From JAHRAH01 sp051009015 (GTDB lineage: Bacteria > Pseudomonadota > Gammaproteobacteria > Tethybacterales > Persebacteraceae), in contig JBPCWZ010000049.1 in the NCBI GenBank assembly GCA_051009015.1, positions 1-24,771 of the forward strand: a stretch of 24,771 nucleotides of DNA, read 5' to 3'. The position numbers and the translations under genes are program-made. Under the pieces are notes generated by a model. It saw only the letters and a program-made list of their open reading frames with translations. It was not told where the DNA came from and ran no database searches. Shown one piece after another: positions 14,704 through 21,457 of the stretch. Numbering within the stretch: position 1 is the first letter of the stretch; every line of letters starts with the position of its first letter.

Positions 14704-14772
14704 ATTATCGCGTCAGCGATAATCCGCCGCATTGTTGCAAAGCAACAATGCCGCGCCCGCCAAAGTGGGCGC
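14704..14772 (+). repeat. Triple-hairpin repeat, copy 4
   Basis: Hairpin 1 is at 14704-14723 (ATTATCGC, loop GTCA, GCGATAAT), hairpin 2 at 14729-14751 (GCATTGTTGC, loop AAA) and hairpin 3 at 14753-14772 (GCGCCCGC, loop CAAA, GTGGGCGC). It has the same orientation as copies 1 and 2, lies 41 bp after hisF, and no T-run follows directly. Confidence 0.85.
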
Positions 14773-14825
14773 TTTTATATCCATAACCCCGAAAAAACCG
14801 GCGGGATAAATGTTTGCGGGTTATG

Positions 14826-14877
14826 TTTTTGCCGGGCTTCGCCCTGCAAAAGGATGGTGTCGCCCTTATAGGGCTTT
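14826..14877 (-). repeat. Second repeat family, copy 2 (inverted)
   Basis: Reverse complement of 3964-4012: GTTTTTGCCGGGC, then TTCGCCCTGCAAAAGGATG and GCCCT-TAT-AGGGC (14862-14874). Loops differ from copy 1, stems are kept. Confidence 0.7.
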
Positions 14878-14958
14878 AACCATGCCGCCGCCGCCGTCAT
14901 TCCTGCCACAGGGCGGATTTTTGCCGCCTTTGGCAAATCTTGTGGTAATATTGTCATT

Positions 14959-15064
14959 GGCTTATCAATTACGGATGACTCGCTCGTCGGGTTTTCCGTG
15001 TAATACAAAACTCGGCACTTGTGGCGGGAAATAAGCGGGATATTTGCATCCGTGTTGATAAGCC
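14959..15064 (+). repeat. Long inverted repeat in the leader of the CsgG-like gene
   Basis: GGCTTATCAA (14959-14968) is the exact reverse complement of 15055-15064. Continuing inward, ACGGATG (14971-14977) is the exact complement of CATCCGT (15047-15053), giving a 17-bp stem with a small internal loop. The enclosed roughly 70 nt also contain a GTTTT...AAAAC pair (14991-15011). It could be a structured mRNA leader or a MITE-like remnant. Confidence 0.55.
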
Positions 15065-15067
15065 AGG

Positions 15068-15084
15068 CCCGACATTGTGTCGGG
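15068..15084 (+). promoter_or_regulatory. Hairpin upstream of the CsgG-like gene
   Basis: Perfect CCCGACA-TTG-TGTCGGG, 7-bp stem, starting 4 nt after the long inverted repeat and ending 17 nt before the GAGGA ribosome-binding site. It may be an operator or a translation-modulating hairpin. It is not a terminator because no T-run follows. Confidence 0.5.
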
Positions 15085-15113
15085 GTTTGACCATCCACAA
15101 TGAGGATAAAACA

Positions 15114-16397
15114 ATGATAAAAACACTCAAAGGCATTTTTATGCCGTTTTGCACCATCATCGCATTGGCGATTAAGCGCATGCTTTTGCCGCTTGTCGCT
15201 GTTGTGGCATTGGCATTATCGCCTGCCGCTTTTGCCGCGCGCCCGTTTGTCGGCATCGCCGGAATTGAATATGCGGCGCCGGGGAGCGCCTGCGGGGGCG
15301 ACTCGTTGAGTTTGTCGGGCGGCGGTTCTTGCGTTTCCCAATGTGTGCATCGCGAGATGATTAATGAAGGATACAGATGGGGAAAAGAGCATCGTGACAC
15401 ATGCAAAGTGGATGGTAAATACATAACAGACACCGACTATGGTTCGTGCCATTTGACAAGAATGACATATAGTGCCGCAAATCAGCGTTGTACTCGCCAA
15501 TGCAAAAGCGATTCTGCTCGTGCCGAATCCGGCAACAACCGCAATGCATGCTTTAACAATGTCGTCAATGGCTTTACGAAAATGCTGGAAACGGCTATCG
15601 TCAAGACCAACAAGATGGCGGTTTATGACCGCGAACAACTGGACCCGGTATTTGCCGAGCAGTTAGCGGGGCAAGCGGGTTTGACGAATCGCGGCGGCAA
15701 GTTAGGCGGCTTGGACGGCGTGGATTATATCGTCAGCGGCTCTATTACCAAATTTGGCGGCAAGCAGGAAGAGTCGGGGATTAGCGGCGAAGTGCTTGGC
15801 TTGTTTGGCAGTGGCAGAGGTCAGGGGCTTCTTGGGCAAGGTGTGCAGCAAGCAAAAGCCACTTGGGAAATGGCGGTGGATATTAAGATTATTGATGTAT
15901 CTACCGGGCAGATTGTCGCCGCCGAGACGGTGGAGTCGCATATAATCGCGGCATCTGCATCCAATATCGCAGGTTTGCAAAGCGGCGAGCAAAAGGCGGA
16001 TTATCTTTCGGATGTGCAAAGAAGTGTCGCCCGTGAAGTTGCGGCGTTAATCGTCCAGCAGAAATTTCCAATTCGGGCGATATCCGTATCCGATGGCGTG
16101 ATATCGCTAAACTACAACGATTCCGTCTTGTCGGTTGGCGATTGCCTTAATATCTATGCTTTGGGCGAAGGCATTATTGACCCCGATACCGGCGAATCGC
16201 TCGGACAGGAAGAGGTTTTGGCTGGTGCGATAACCGTTGTGGAAACGAATAACAAGTTTTCCAAAGCGGAAGCAGATGGCGGTTTTACGCCCAAAAAGGG
16301 AATGATTGCCCGCAAAAAAGAATGCACGGAAAGCCGCGCCGCAAAGTCCGCCCCGCCGAAAAAAGATGACCGGCGGGAAGTTTGGAACGACAAATAA
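15114..16397 (+). CDS. CsgG-domain protein with cysteine-rich insert
   Basis: A 427-residue protein from the ATG at 15114, which has GAGGA (15102-15106) 7 nt upstream. The frame is open to 15021, but the extra part crosses the hairpins and is rejected. A hydrophobic N-terminus (about 9-20 and 23-41) ends LSPAAFA, like a Sec signal with no lipobox cysteine, unlike curli CsgG, which is a lipoprotein. Residues 60-146 carry eight cysteines (60, 73, 77, 97, 112, 126, 130, 146), which suggests disulfides in the periplasm. The CsgG-like core is at about 147-316: MLETAIVKTNKMAVYDREQL, GVDYIVSGSITKFG, WEMAVDIKIIDVSTGQIVAAE. A C-terminal domain of about 320-402 follows (SVGDCLNIYALGEGIIDPDTGE), similar to the beta domain found after CsgG modules. 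No other curli gene is nearby, so an envelope role is likely but unproven. Confidence 0.78.
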   Translation: MIKTLKGIFMPFCTIIALAIKRMLLPLVAVVALALSPAAFAARPFVGIAGIEYAAPGSACGGDSLSLSGGGSCVSQCVHREMINEGYRWGKEHRDTCKVDGKYITDTDYGSCHLTRMTYSAANQRCTRQCKSDSARAESGNNRNACFNNVVNGFTKMLETAIVKTNKMAVYDREQLDPVFAEQLAGQAGLTNRGGKLGGLDGVDYIVSGSITKFGGKQEESGISGEVLGLFGSGRGQGLLGQGVQQAKATWEMAVDIKIIDVSTGQIVAAETVESHIIAASASNIAGLQSGEQKADYLSDVQRSVAREVAALIVQQKFPIRAISVSDGVISLNYNDSVLSVGDCLNIYALGEGIIDPDTGESLGQEEVLAGAITVVETNNKFSKAEADGGFTPKKGMIARKKECTESRAAKSAPPKKDDRREVWNDK

Positions 16398-16412
16398 TAC
16401 AGGAGAAAACCA

Positions 16413-16589
16413 ATGACCGAAACCAACCCCAAACTCCGAAACATCTCTTTGAAGCATGCCGCAAAAGTTGCGGAAATTGCCGAAGCATTGCTTTTTGTGG
16501 CGAAGAGATACAAAAGGGAATTGTCTGTTGATGCCGCATACAAGTCGGCGGCGATAATCCACAGGACGATTAACCATCCGCCCAAATAA
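16413..16589 (+). CDS. Small ORF, 58 residues, downstream of the CsgG-like gene
   Basis: ATG at 16413 with a strong AGGAG (16401-16405) 7 nt upstream, 15 nt after the CsgG-like stop, ending TAA at 16587-16589 just before an intrinsic terminator. The product starts MTETNPKLRNISLKHAAKVA and is basic and probably helical, with an amphipathic or weakly hydrophobic stretch (IAEALLFVAKRYKREL). There is no signal peptide and no family is recognised. The ribosome-binding site, position and terminator argue for a real gene in the same transcript. Confidence 0.65.
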   Translation: MTETNPKLRNISLKHAAKVAEIAEALLFVAKRYKRELSVDAAYKSAAIIHRTINHPPK

Positions 16590-16604
16590 AGGGCTTCGGT
16601 GATA

Positions 16605-16635
16605 AAAGGGGCGGCAGAAATGTCGCCCTTTTTTT
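16605..16635 (+). terminator. Rho-independent terminator
   Basis: An 11-bp stem (AAAGGGGCGGC pairing with GTCGCCCTTTT, two G-T pairs), loop AGAAAT, and seven T in a row from 16629. It ends the CsgG-like/small ORF transcript. A shorter T-run on the other strand may make it partly bidirectional for the minus-strand genes that converge here. Confidence 0.85.
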
Positions 16636-16688
16636 ATGCAAAGCCGCCCCGTCAGATTCCCGCTTTCGCGCAAAAGGCGGCTTTATAG

Positions 16689-16708
16689 ATTCCCGCCTGC
16701 GCGGGAAT
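16689..16708. repeat. dRS3-like palindrome with neighbouring partial copies
   Basis: Perfect ATTCCCGC-CTGC-GCGGGAAT. A damaged copy (ATTCCCGCTTTCGCG) lies just before it, enclosed by a 9-bp inverted repeat AAAGCCGCC (16640-16648) / GGCGGCTTT (16676-16684). A half copy (GGGGCGGGAAT) lies just after it. Confidence 0.7.
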
Positions 16709-16728
16709 GACGAAAGGGGCGGGAATAT

Positions 16729-16764
16729 CCGCAGTTGCCCGCGATTGGCTATCTGTCGGGGAAT
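16729..16764. repeat. Direct repeat, left copy (duplicate of the murJ 3' end)
   Basis: It matches 17814-17852 with one substitution and a 3-nt gap (CCGCAGTTGCCCGCGATTGG... then TGTCGGGGAAT). It abuts the stop codon of the gene at 16765-17409. Confidence 0.75.
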
Positions 16765-17409
16765 TTATACCACAAGGAACAGATACGACAACAATACGGA
16801 TATGACCGCCGTCATTATCGCCGTCGTTATCCTCACCGCCCACGGGTTTTTCCACGCCAATTTTCTGGCGTCCGCGCTGATATAGCACTCCACTTCCAGC
16901 AACAATTTCAGGTTTGCCAGCATTTTATCGGCGATGCCACCCGCTTTCGCCATCTCCAAATAAAACTTGTGCCGGTTGTCGCGCTCGCTGCGGCTTTTGG
17001 CGATAATCTCGCCGACTGCCGACAAATCGCGGTGAAACTCGGGTATGTTGACATGTTTCCCAACCGATTCGGCGTCGTATTGTCGCATCATCCGGTCAAA
17101 AGTATCGCGGAATTCCGCTTCCACAAAATCAATCATGTCGTGATGCAGTATCAGCAATTGATAGCGCGTTTGGAGCAGAAAATCCATCTCCTTTTTTTCG
17201 TCAGCACCAGTCAGTCCCAGCGAATACTGGTTCGCATCCAGATACTGTCGCAACGCATAACGAAACTCGTTCGCCACGGCAAGGTCTGCAAACCCATTCA
17301 ATTGCTCCACCCGCTTGTAAAAAGACACAACATCGTTGTGTAGGTCATAAATCTCGCGGTGCAGTTCGCGACAACTCTTGCCGCCGCTTTCTGGCGCGGC
17401 GGCGGTCAT
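16765..17409 (-). CDS. Unrecognised protein with C-terminal membrane anchor
   Basis: 214 residues. It is largely charged and helical (ELHREIYDLHNDVVSFYKRVEQLNG, DFLLQTRYQLLILHHDMIDFVEAEFRDTF), with possible coiled-coil character. One hydrophobic helix at the very C-terminus (about 190-214, VRITTAIMTAVISVLLSYLFLVV) suggests tail anchoring with the bulk in the cytoplasm. There is no signal peptide and no catalytic motif that I recognise. Its ATG overlaps the stop of the upstream gene (17406-17693) by 4 nt, so the two are probably coupled. The pair lies between direct repeats, one of which includes the end of murJ. Function unknown. Confidence 0.7.
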   Translation of the reverse strand: MTAAAPESGGKSCRELHREIYDLHNDVVSFYKRVEQLNGFADLAVANEFRYALRQYLDANQYSLGLTGADEKKEMDFLLQTRYQLLILHHDMIDFVEAEFRDTFDRMMRQYDAESVGKHVNIPEFHRDLSAVGEIIAKSRSERDNRHKFYLEMAKAGGIADKMLANLKLLLEVECYISADARKLAWKNPWAVRITTAIMTAVISVLLSYLFLVV

Positions 17410-17693
17410 TTGCGGGCGGCGCCGGTTTTGGGGTCAAAGTGATTTTCTATTTGCTTCCACACCGGCGGGAGTTTTTTGGCTTCCGCCAGCCGCTTTTCGC
17501 GCTCATCGGGAAACAAAATCTTGCCCATCCGAAACCGGACATTGCCGGAAGACCGGCGCGCAATGTCAAGGAATATCTGCTTGCGGTCAACCGGCGGTAG
17601 CCAAAACAAACGCCCCAGAAACAGGACGAATTCCTCCGCCCGGCGCGTGCCGAGAATCTTTGCCAAAAAGGCGGTTTTGTTTTTGGATTGCAT
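17406..17693 (-). CDS. Unrecognised small basic protein, partner of the tail-anchored protein
   Basis: 95 residues from the ATG at 17693, which has GGAAG 6 nt upstream. A frame extension to 17750 would start inside a TATAAT box and is disfavoured. The sequence is basic and mixed alpha/beta in appearance (FLAKILGTRRAEEFVLFLGRLFWLPPVDRKQIFLDIARRSSGNVRFRMGKILFPDEREKRLAEAKKLPPVW). No signal peptide, membrane helix or known family is seen. It is followed with a 4-nt overlap by the tail-anchored gene. A soluble partner plus membrane-anchored partner is a plausible two-component module, but this is inference. Confidence 0.62.
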   Translation of the reverse strand: MQSKNKTAFLAKILGTRRAEEFVLFLGRLFWLPPVDRKQIFLDIARRSSGNVRFRMGKILFPDEREKRLAEAKKLPPVWKQIENHFDPKTGAARK

Positions 17694-17748
17694 TGTTTTC
17701 TTCCGTTTTCGCGCCGCCGCACACAAAAGATGCAACGACTCAATTAGC

Positions 17749-17754
17749 ATTATA
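17749..17754 (-). promoter_or_regulatory. TATAAT box for the two-gene unit
   Basis: A perfect minus-strand TATAAT, with predicted start near 17742 and a leader of about 50 nt to the ATG at 17693. About 10 bp upstream is the palindrome TTGCC-N6-GGCAA (17765-17780), which could be an operator. There is no good -35. Confidence 0.45.
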
Positions 17755-17813
17755 AACCATCAAATTGCCAATTGTGGCAAAAAGGCAAATAAAAATACGA
17801 CCGGCGAAAATAG

Positions 17814-17852
17814 CCGCAATTGCCCGCGATTGGCTATCGGTTGTCGGGGAAT
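17814..17852. repeat. Direct repeat, right copy, overlapping the murJ 3' end
   Basis: It covers the last codons and stop of murJ plus about 20 bp downstream. The left copy is at 16729-16764. The two enclose about 1.05 kb with two genes. Confidence 0.75.
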
Positions 17853-19360
17853 AGTTGGTGGCGGAATTGGGATAGGCGGGTGCCGGTTGCGAATGTTGTC
17901 AGGAAATATACCGCTGCGCCCAATATCACGCAACCGCCGAGTGCGCCGATTTTGTCTAAAATCGTTGCGCCTTGCCAATAATCTTCGCCGGGGCGCGCTA
18001 TTATCAAAACCGCCGCCATCGCCAACAATGCGGCAAACAATCTTAAGCCGAAAATCATCCATCCCGCCAAAGGCGCATACCAACCCCGCCGGTATAAAAC
18101 GACAAGCAAAGAAGCGGCATTGATGCAAGCGCCCAAAGCAACCGACAAGGCAATACCGGAATGCCCCATATCCAAAACGCCGACAAACAATAAGTTCATC
18201 AACTGCGTTGCCGCCAAAACCGCAAGCGCCGCCCGCACCGGCGCTTTGGCATCGCCTTTGGCAAAAAAACACGCCACCACCGGACGCGTCAGCACCAAGC
18301 CCAAAACGCCGCCGCTATATGCCAAAAGCGCCGATGCCGTGTTTTCGGCATCCGCCGCCGAAAAAGCGCCGTAGGCAAAAAGCGCATGCGCAAGCGGCGC
18401 GGCAAGCAATGCCATCCCCAAAGCCGCCGGCGCCGCCAAAAAAACCGCTAATCGCAAAATGCCGTCCAGCATTATTCCCGCCTCTTGCGGGCGGCGCGAA
18501 AAAGCCGGCAATGCCACCGTCGCCAAAGCCGCCCCGAGCAAACCGGCCGGAAGTTCCATCACCCTGTCGGCATAATACAACCACGAAATACTTCCGGCGG
18601 TCAGGGTTGAGGCGATGGCGAGATTTATCAGGAGGTTGATTTGCGTAGCACCGGCGGCGAGCGCGCTTTGGAGCATTTTGCCGAGCATGCGCATGACAGC
18701 CATTGACGGCGGCAGATGCAGGCGCGGCTTTGGCACGGCGCGGTTCTTGCGCAAAAACAAAAGCATCCACAACAACTGCGCCACGCCGCCGACAACCGCG
18801 CCATAAGCCAGCGCATAAACCGGCTCGGCAAACAATGGCGAAAGCCACAACGCCGCCGCTATCATGCAAACATTCAACAACACCGGCGCCGAAGCCCCGG
18901 CGACAAAACGCCGCCGCGCATTGAGCATCGCCGCAAAAAGCGCCACCATTGACACCGGCAAAATGTAGGGAAAGGTAATGCGGAACAAAGACGCCGTCAA
19001 ATCCGCATCGCTTATGCCCGGTGCGGCGGCGGCGATAATCCACGGCGCGCAAAGCACGCCCGCCGCGCTCAGCAAAAAAAGCGCGCATGCCAATGCCCCG
19101 CAAACTTCGCCCGCCATTTTTTGCGCGGCGGCGGAATCTTCCTGCAACTGCGCGGAATATGCCGGAACAAATGCCTGCGTCAGCGCGCCTTCGGCGGTAA
19201 AGCGGCGCAATGTATTCGGCAAACGAAAGGCGGCAAAAAAAGCATCCGCCGCCGGACCCGCGCCAAAAACGGCGGCAATGGCAATATCGCGCGCCAGCCC
19301 GAAAAGCCGCGAAACGAAAGTCAGCCCGCTAACTTGCGCAAAACCGCGCAGCAAAGTCAT
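17834..19360 (-). CDS. murJ: Lipid II flippase MurJ
   Basis: A 508-residue inner-membrane protein of the MOP exporter superfamily with about 14 transmembrane helices; it moves lipid II across the membrane for peptidoglycan synthesis. The start at 19360 (MTLLRGFAQVSGLTFVSRLFG) matches the family N-terminus; the frame extends 77 codons further, but that is antisense to the permease gene and rejected. Family features are LARDIAIAAVFGAGPAADAFFAAFRLPNTLRRFTAEGALTQAFVP, YYADRVMELPAGLLGAALATVALPAFS and RPVVACFFAKGDAKAPVRAA. Length is normal. It overlaps the permease stop by 4 nt. Its 3' end lies inside a direct repeat duplicated at 16729-16764. Confidence 0.95.
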   Translation of the reverse strand: MTLLRGFAQVSGLTFVSRLFGLARDIAIAAVFGAGPAADAFFAAFRLPNTLRRFTAEGALTQAFVPAYSAQLQEDSAAAQKMAGEVCGALACALFLLSAAGVLCAPWIIAAAAPGISDADLTASLFRITFPYILPVSMVALFAAMLNARRRFVAGASAPVLLNVCMIAAALWLSPLFAEPVYALAYGAVVGGVAQLLWMLLFLRKNRAVPKPRLHLPPSMAVMRMLGKMLQSALAAGATQINLLINLAIASTLTAGSISWLYYADRVMELPAGLLGAALATVALPAFSRRPQEAGIMLDGILRLAVFLAAPAALGMALLAAPLAHALFAYGAFSAADAENTASALLAYSGGVLGLVLTRPVVACFFAKGDAKAPVRAALAVLAATQLMNLLFVGVLDMGHSGIALSVALGACINAASLLVVLYRRGWYAPLAGWMIFGLRLFAALLAMAAVLIIARPGEDYWQGATILDKIGALGGCVILGAAVYFLTTFATGTRLSQFRHQLFPDNR

Positions 19361-20403
19361 TCGGCGGCGTAAAAATCGCTGCGCATATAACGGCGGCGCA
19401 AATGACGAAAAACAACCAGCAATGCGGCGGCAAGCGGCAACGATATCAGCACGCCGACAAAACCGAATAACTCGCCGAATATCAAAACCGCCGCCAAAAC
19501 CGCCACCGGATGCAAACCCACCCGCTCGCCGACAAAATAGGGCGTGATAAACATGCTCTCCAAAGTCGTGCCAATCGTCATCGCCAGCCACAACACGGCA
19601 AAATCGCCCCAGGCGGAAAAATGCCCCAGCCCGCTTATGGTAGCCAAAAACAAACCCGCCATAAAACCGACATATGGCACAAAAACCAAAATACCGGCGA
19701 TAACGCCGATGGCAAGGGCAAAAGGCACGCCGGTAAAATGCAAAACAAGGGAATACAAAACCGCCATAATCGCCATTACCAGCAACTGCCCGCGCAAAAA
19801 CTCGCCCAGCACGCGGTCCAAATCGGCGGCAATGCCCACTATCGCCGGACGGCGGGCGGGGGGAAGCGCCGCCGTTATTTCGCCGCCGATGGCATTTCGG
19901 TCGCGAATAAAATAAAACGCCACCAGCGGCGTCAAAACCAGCGCCGCCAAAAACGACAGCGCCGCCGACAAACCCTTGCCGAAAACTCCGGCGGCGAAGT
20001 TTGCCGTTTGCAGCGCCTGACCGCCATCAACCAAACCGGCGACATCGGCGGGCGCCAGCATTTTCAGTTGCGCCAGAAGTTGCGGATGCGCGCCGCCCAG
20101 CCATTTGGCGGCATTGGCGGCGGCGGACGGCAAAAATACCGCCAACTTGTTAATCTGCTCGGCGACCAAAGGCACAACCGCCAGCGGCAAAGCGACCAGC
20201 GCCGCCAAAATGACGATAACGCACAATGCCGCGGCGGCGGCGGGCGGCAGGCGGCGCTTTTCCATTTTTGCCGCCAGCGGCGCGAGCATATACGCCAGCA
20301 CGGCGGCGAGAATAAAAGGCGTCAGCGCCGCACCGGCATAAACAACAAAAACCGGCACAGCCAAAACGGCGGCGGCGAGGGCAAAAACTTGCGCGGGTTT
20401 CAT
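19357..20403 (-). CDS. perM: AI-2E/PerM family permease
   Basis: A 348-residue polytopic membrane protein with about 7-8 helices, the usual size for the AI-2 exporter superfamily. Recognisable segments are the N-terminal helices followed by VLAYMLAPLAAKMEKRR, the amphipathic middle region, and the conserved C-terminal part IAGILVFVPYVGF, LESMFITPYFVGERVGLHPVAVLAAVLIFGELFGFVGVLISLPLAA, ending RRYMRSDFYAAE. Members have been linked to AI-2 export or to Na+/H+ exchange, so the substrate is not certain. The gene is divergent from purM with only 25 bp between start codons. murJ follows with a 4-nt overlap. Confidence 0.9.
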   Translation of the reverse strand: MKPAQVFALAAAVLAVPVFVVYAGAALTPFILAAVLAYMLAPLAAKMEKRRLPPAAAAALCVIVILAALVALPLAVVPLVAEQINKLAVFLPSAAANAAKWLGGAHPQLLAQLKMLAPADVAGLVDGGQALQTANFAAGVFGKGLSAALSFLAALVLTPLVAFYFIRDRNAIGGEITAALPPARRPAIVGIAADLDRVLGEFLRGQLLVMAIMAVLYSLVLHFTGVPFALAIGVIAGILVFVPYVGFMAGLFLATISGLGHFSAWGDFAVLWLAMTIGTTLESMFITPYFVGERVGLHPVAVLAAVLIFGELFGFVGVLISLPLAAALLVVFRHLRRRYMRSDFYAAE

Positions 20404-20428
20404 TGCGGTAAAATGTCAATATTACATT

Positions 20429-21457
20429 ATGCACGCCGCCGAAAGATACCGCCGCGCCGGAGTGGATATCGCCGCGGGCGATAGCATCTCAAAACGCGCC
20501 CTCGCCGCTGCGGCAAAAACGCACTTCGGCTTGGCGATGCACGGGGCGAAAATGCTCAAATGCGCCGGGGGTTTTGCCGCCGCCGTGCAACTGCAAAAGC
20601 CGGATATTGTCCTGCTTGCCGCCGCGGACGGCGTCGGCACAAAAGTGGAACTGGCGCGCGAAAATGACGCCGCCGAAGTTATCGGCAATGATGTCGTGGC
20701 AATGTGCGTCAATGATATTTTGTGCGCCGGGGGATATCCGCTTTTGTTTTTGGATTATTACGCCGGCGGCAAGTTGCGCCCCGCCTTTGCCGCCCGGGTG
20801 ATGGACGGCATCGCCGCCGCCTGCGTGGAAGCCGGCTGCGCATTGGTCGGCGGCGAAACGGCGGAAATGCCCGGCGTTTATGAAGGCGATAAAATTGATG
20901 TCGCCGGTTTTGCCATCGGCATCGCGTCCAAAGAATCGCTTTTTGACGCCGCCGCGATAACCCCCGGCGACCGCATTATCGCCCTGCCTTCGGCGGGAGC
21001 GCACAGCAATGGCTACGCATTAATAAACCGCATTTTGCAAAACCTTGATGACAAAACCATGCGCGCGCAACTTTTGCATCCGACAAAGTTATACTGCGCC
21101 GTCATTCGCAAACTGCGCGCCGAAGTGCAAGTGAAGGCGCTTGCGCATATTACCGGCGGCGGCGTTGCCGGAAATATCGCCCGGCTTGTGCCGCCAAAAA
21201 TGCGGGCGGTTGTTGAGGCGGATTCCTTCGCCCGTCCGGCGGTTTTTGACTTTTTGCGCGCCGCCGGTGATATCGGCGAAAGTGAAATGTGGAATGTTTT
21301 TAATTGCGGCATTGGAATGGCTGTTTTTGTTTCGCCCGAAAACGAAAAGCGCGCTTTGCAAACACTGCACACCAACGGCGAAGCGGCTTGGACTTTGGGT
21401 TATGCGGATGCCATGCCGCGCGGCGGCGAAAAAAATGTTTTAATTAAAGGAATATGA
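20429..21457 (+). CDS. purM: Phosphoribosylformylglycinamidine cyclo-ligase
   Basis: A 342-residue ATP-dependent AIR synthetase, step 5 of de novo purine synthesis in the cytoplasm. Family features are YRRAGVDIAAGD at the N-terminus, AADGVGTKVELA, GNDVVAMCVNDILCAGGYPLLFLDYYAGGKL, GGETAEMPGVYEGDKIDVAGFAIG, LPSAGAHSNGYALINR and AHITGGGVAGNIARLVP. Length is normal. There is no Shine-Dalgarno and only 25 bp to the divergent permease gene; a TAAAAT at 20409-20414 could be a -10 giving a very short leader. It overlaps purN by 4 nt. Confidence 0.96.
   Translation: MHAAERYRRAGVDIAAGDSISKRALAAAAKTHFGLAMHGAKMLKCAGGFAAAVQLQKPDIVLLAAADGVGTKVELARENDAAEVIGNDVVAMCVNDILCAGGYPLLFLDYYAGGKLRPAFAARVMDGIAAACVEAGCALVGGETAEMPGVYEGDKIDVAGFAIGIASKESLFDAAAITPGDRIIALPSAGAHSNGYALINRILQNLDDKTMRAQLLHPTKLYCAVIRKLRAEVQVKALAHITGGGVAGNIARLVPPKMRAVVEADSFARPAVFDFLRAAGDIGESEMWNVFNCGIGMAVFVSPENEKRALQTLHTNGEAAWTLGYADAMPRGGEKNVLIKGI

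Larger units (their letters stand above)
14663..15113. other. Intergenic region: repeats and structured leader
   Basis: 451 bp without a supportable gene. In order it has a triple-hairpin repeat (14704-14772), an inverted second-family repeat (14826-14877), a partial dRS3 half (CGTCATTCCTGCC, near 14895), a long inverted repeat (14959-15064), a perfect hairpin (15068-15084) and a Shine-Dalgarno (15102-15106) for the CsgG-like gene. Confidence 0.7.

Noticed and set aside
15114..16397. Annotation as a curli operon csgG
   Set aside because: No lipobox, a large cysteine-rich insert, and no csgA/B/E/F nearby. Only the CsgG domain family is supported.
19361..19591. N-terminal extension of MurJ by 77 codons
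   Set aside because: It overlaps the permease coding sequence on the same strand in another frame and is unlike any MurJ N-terminus.
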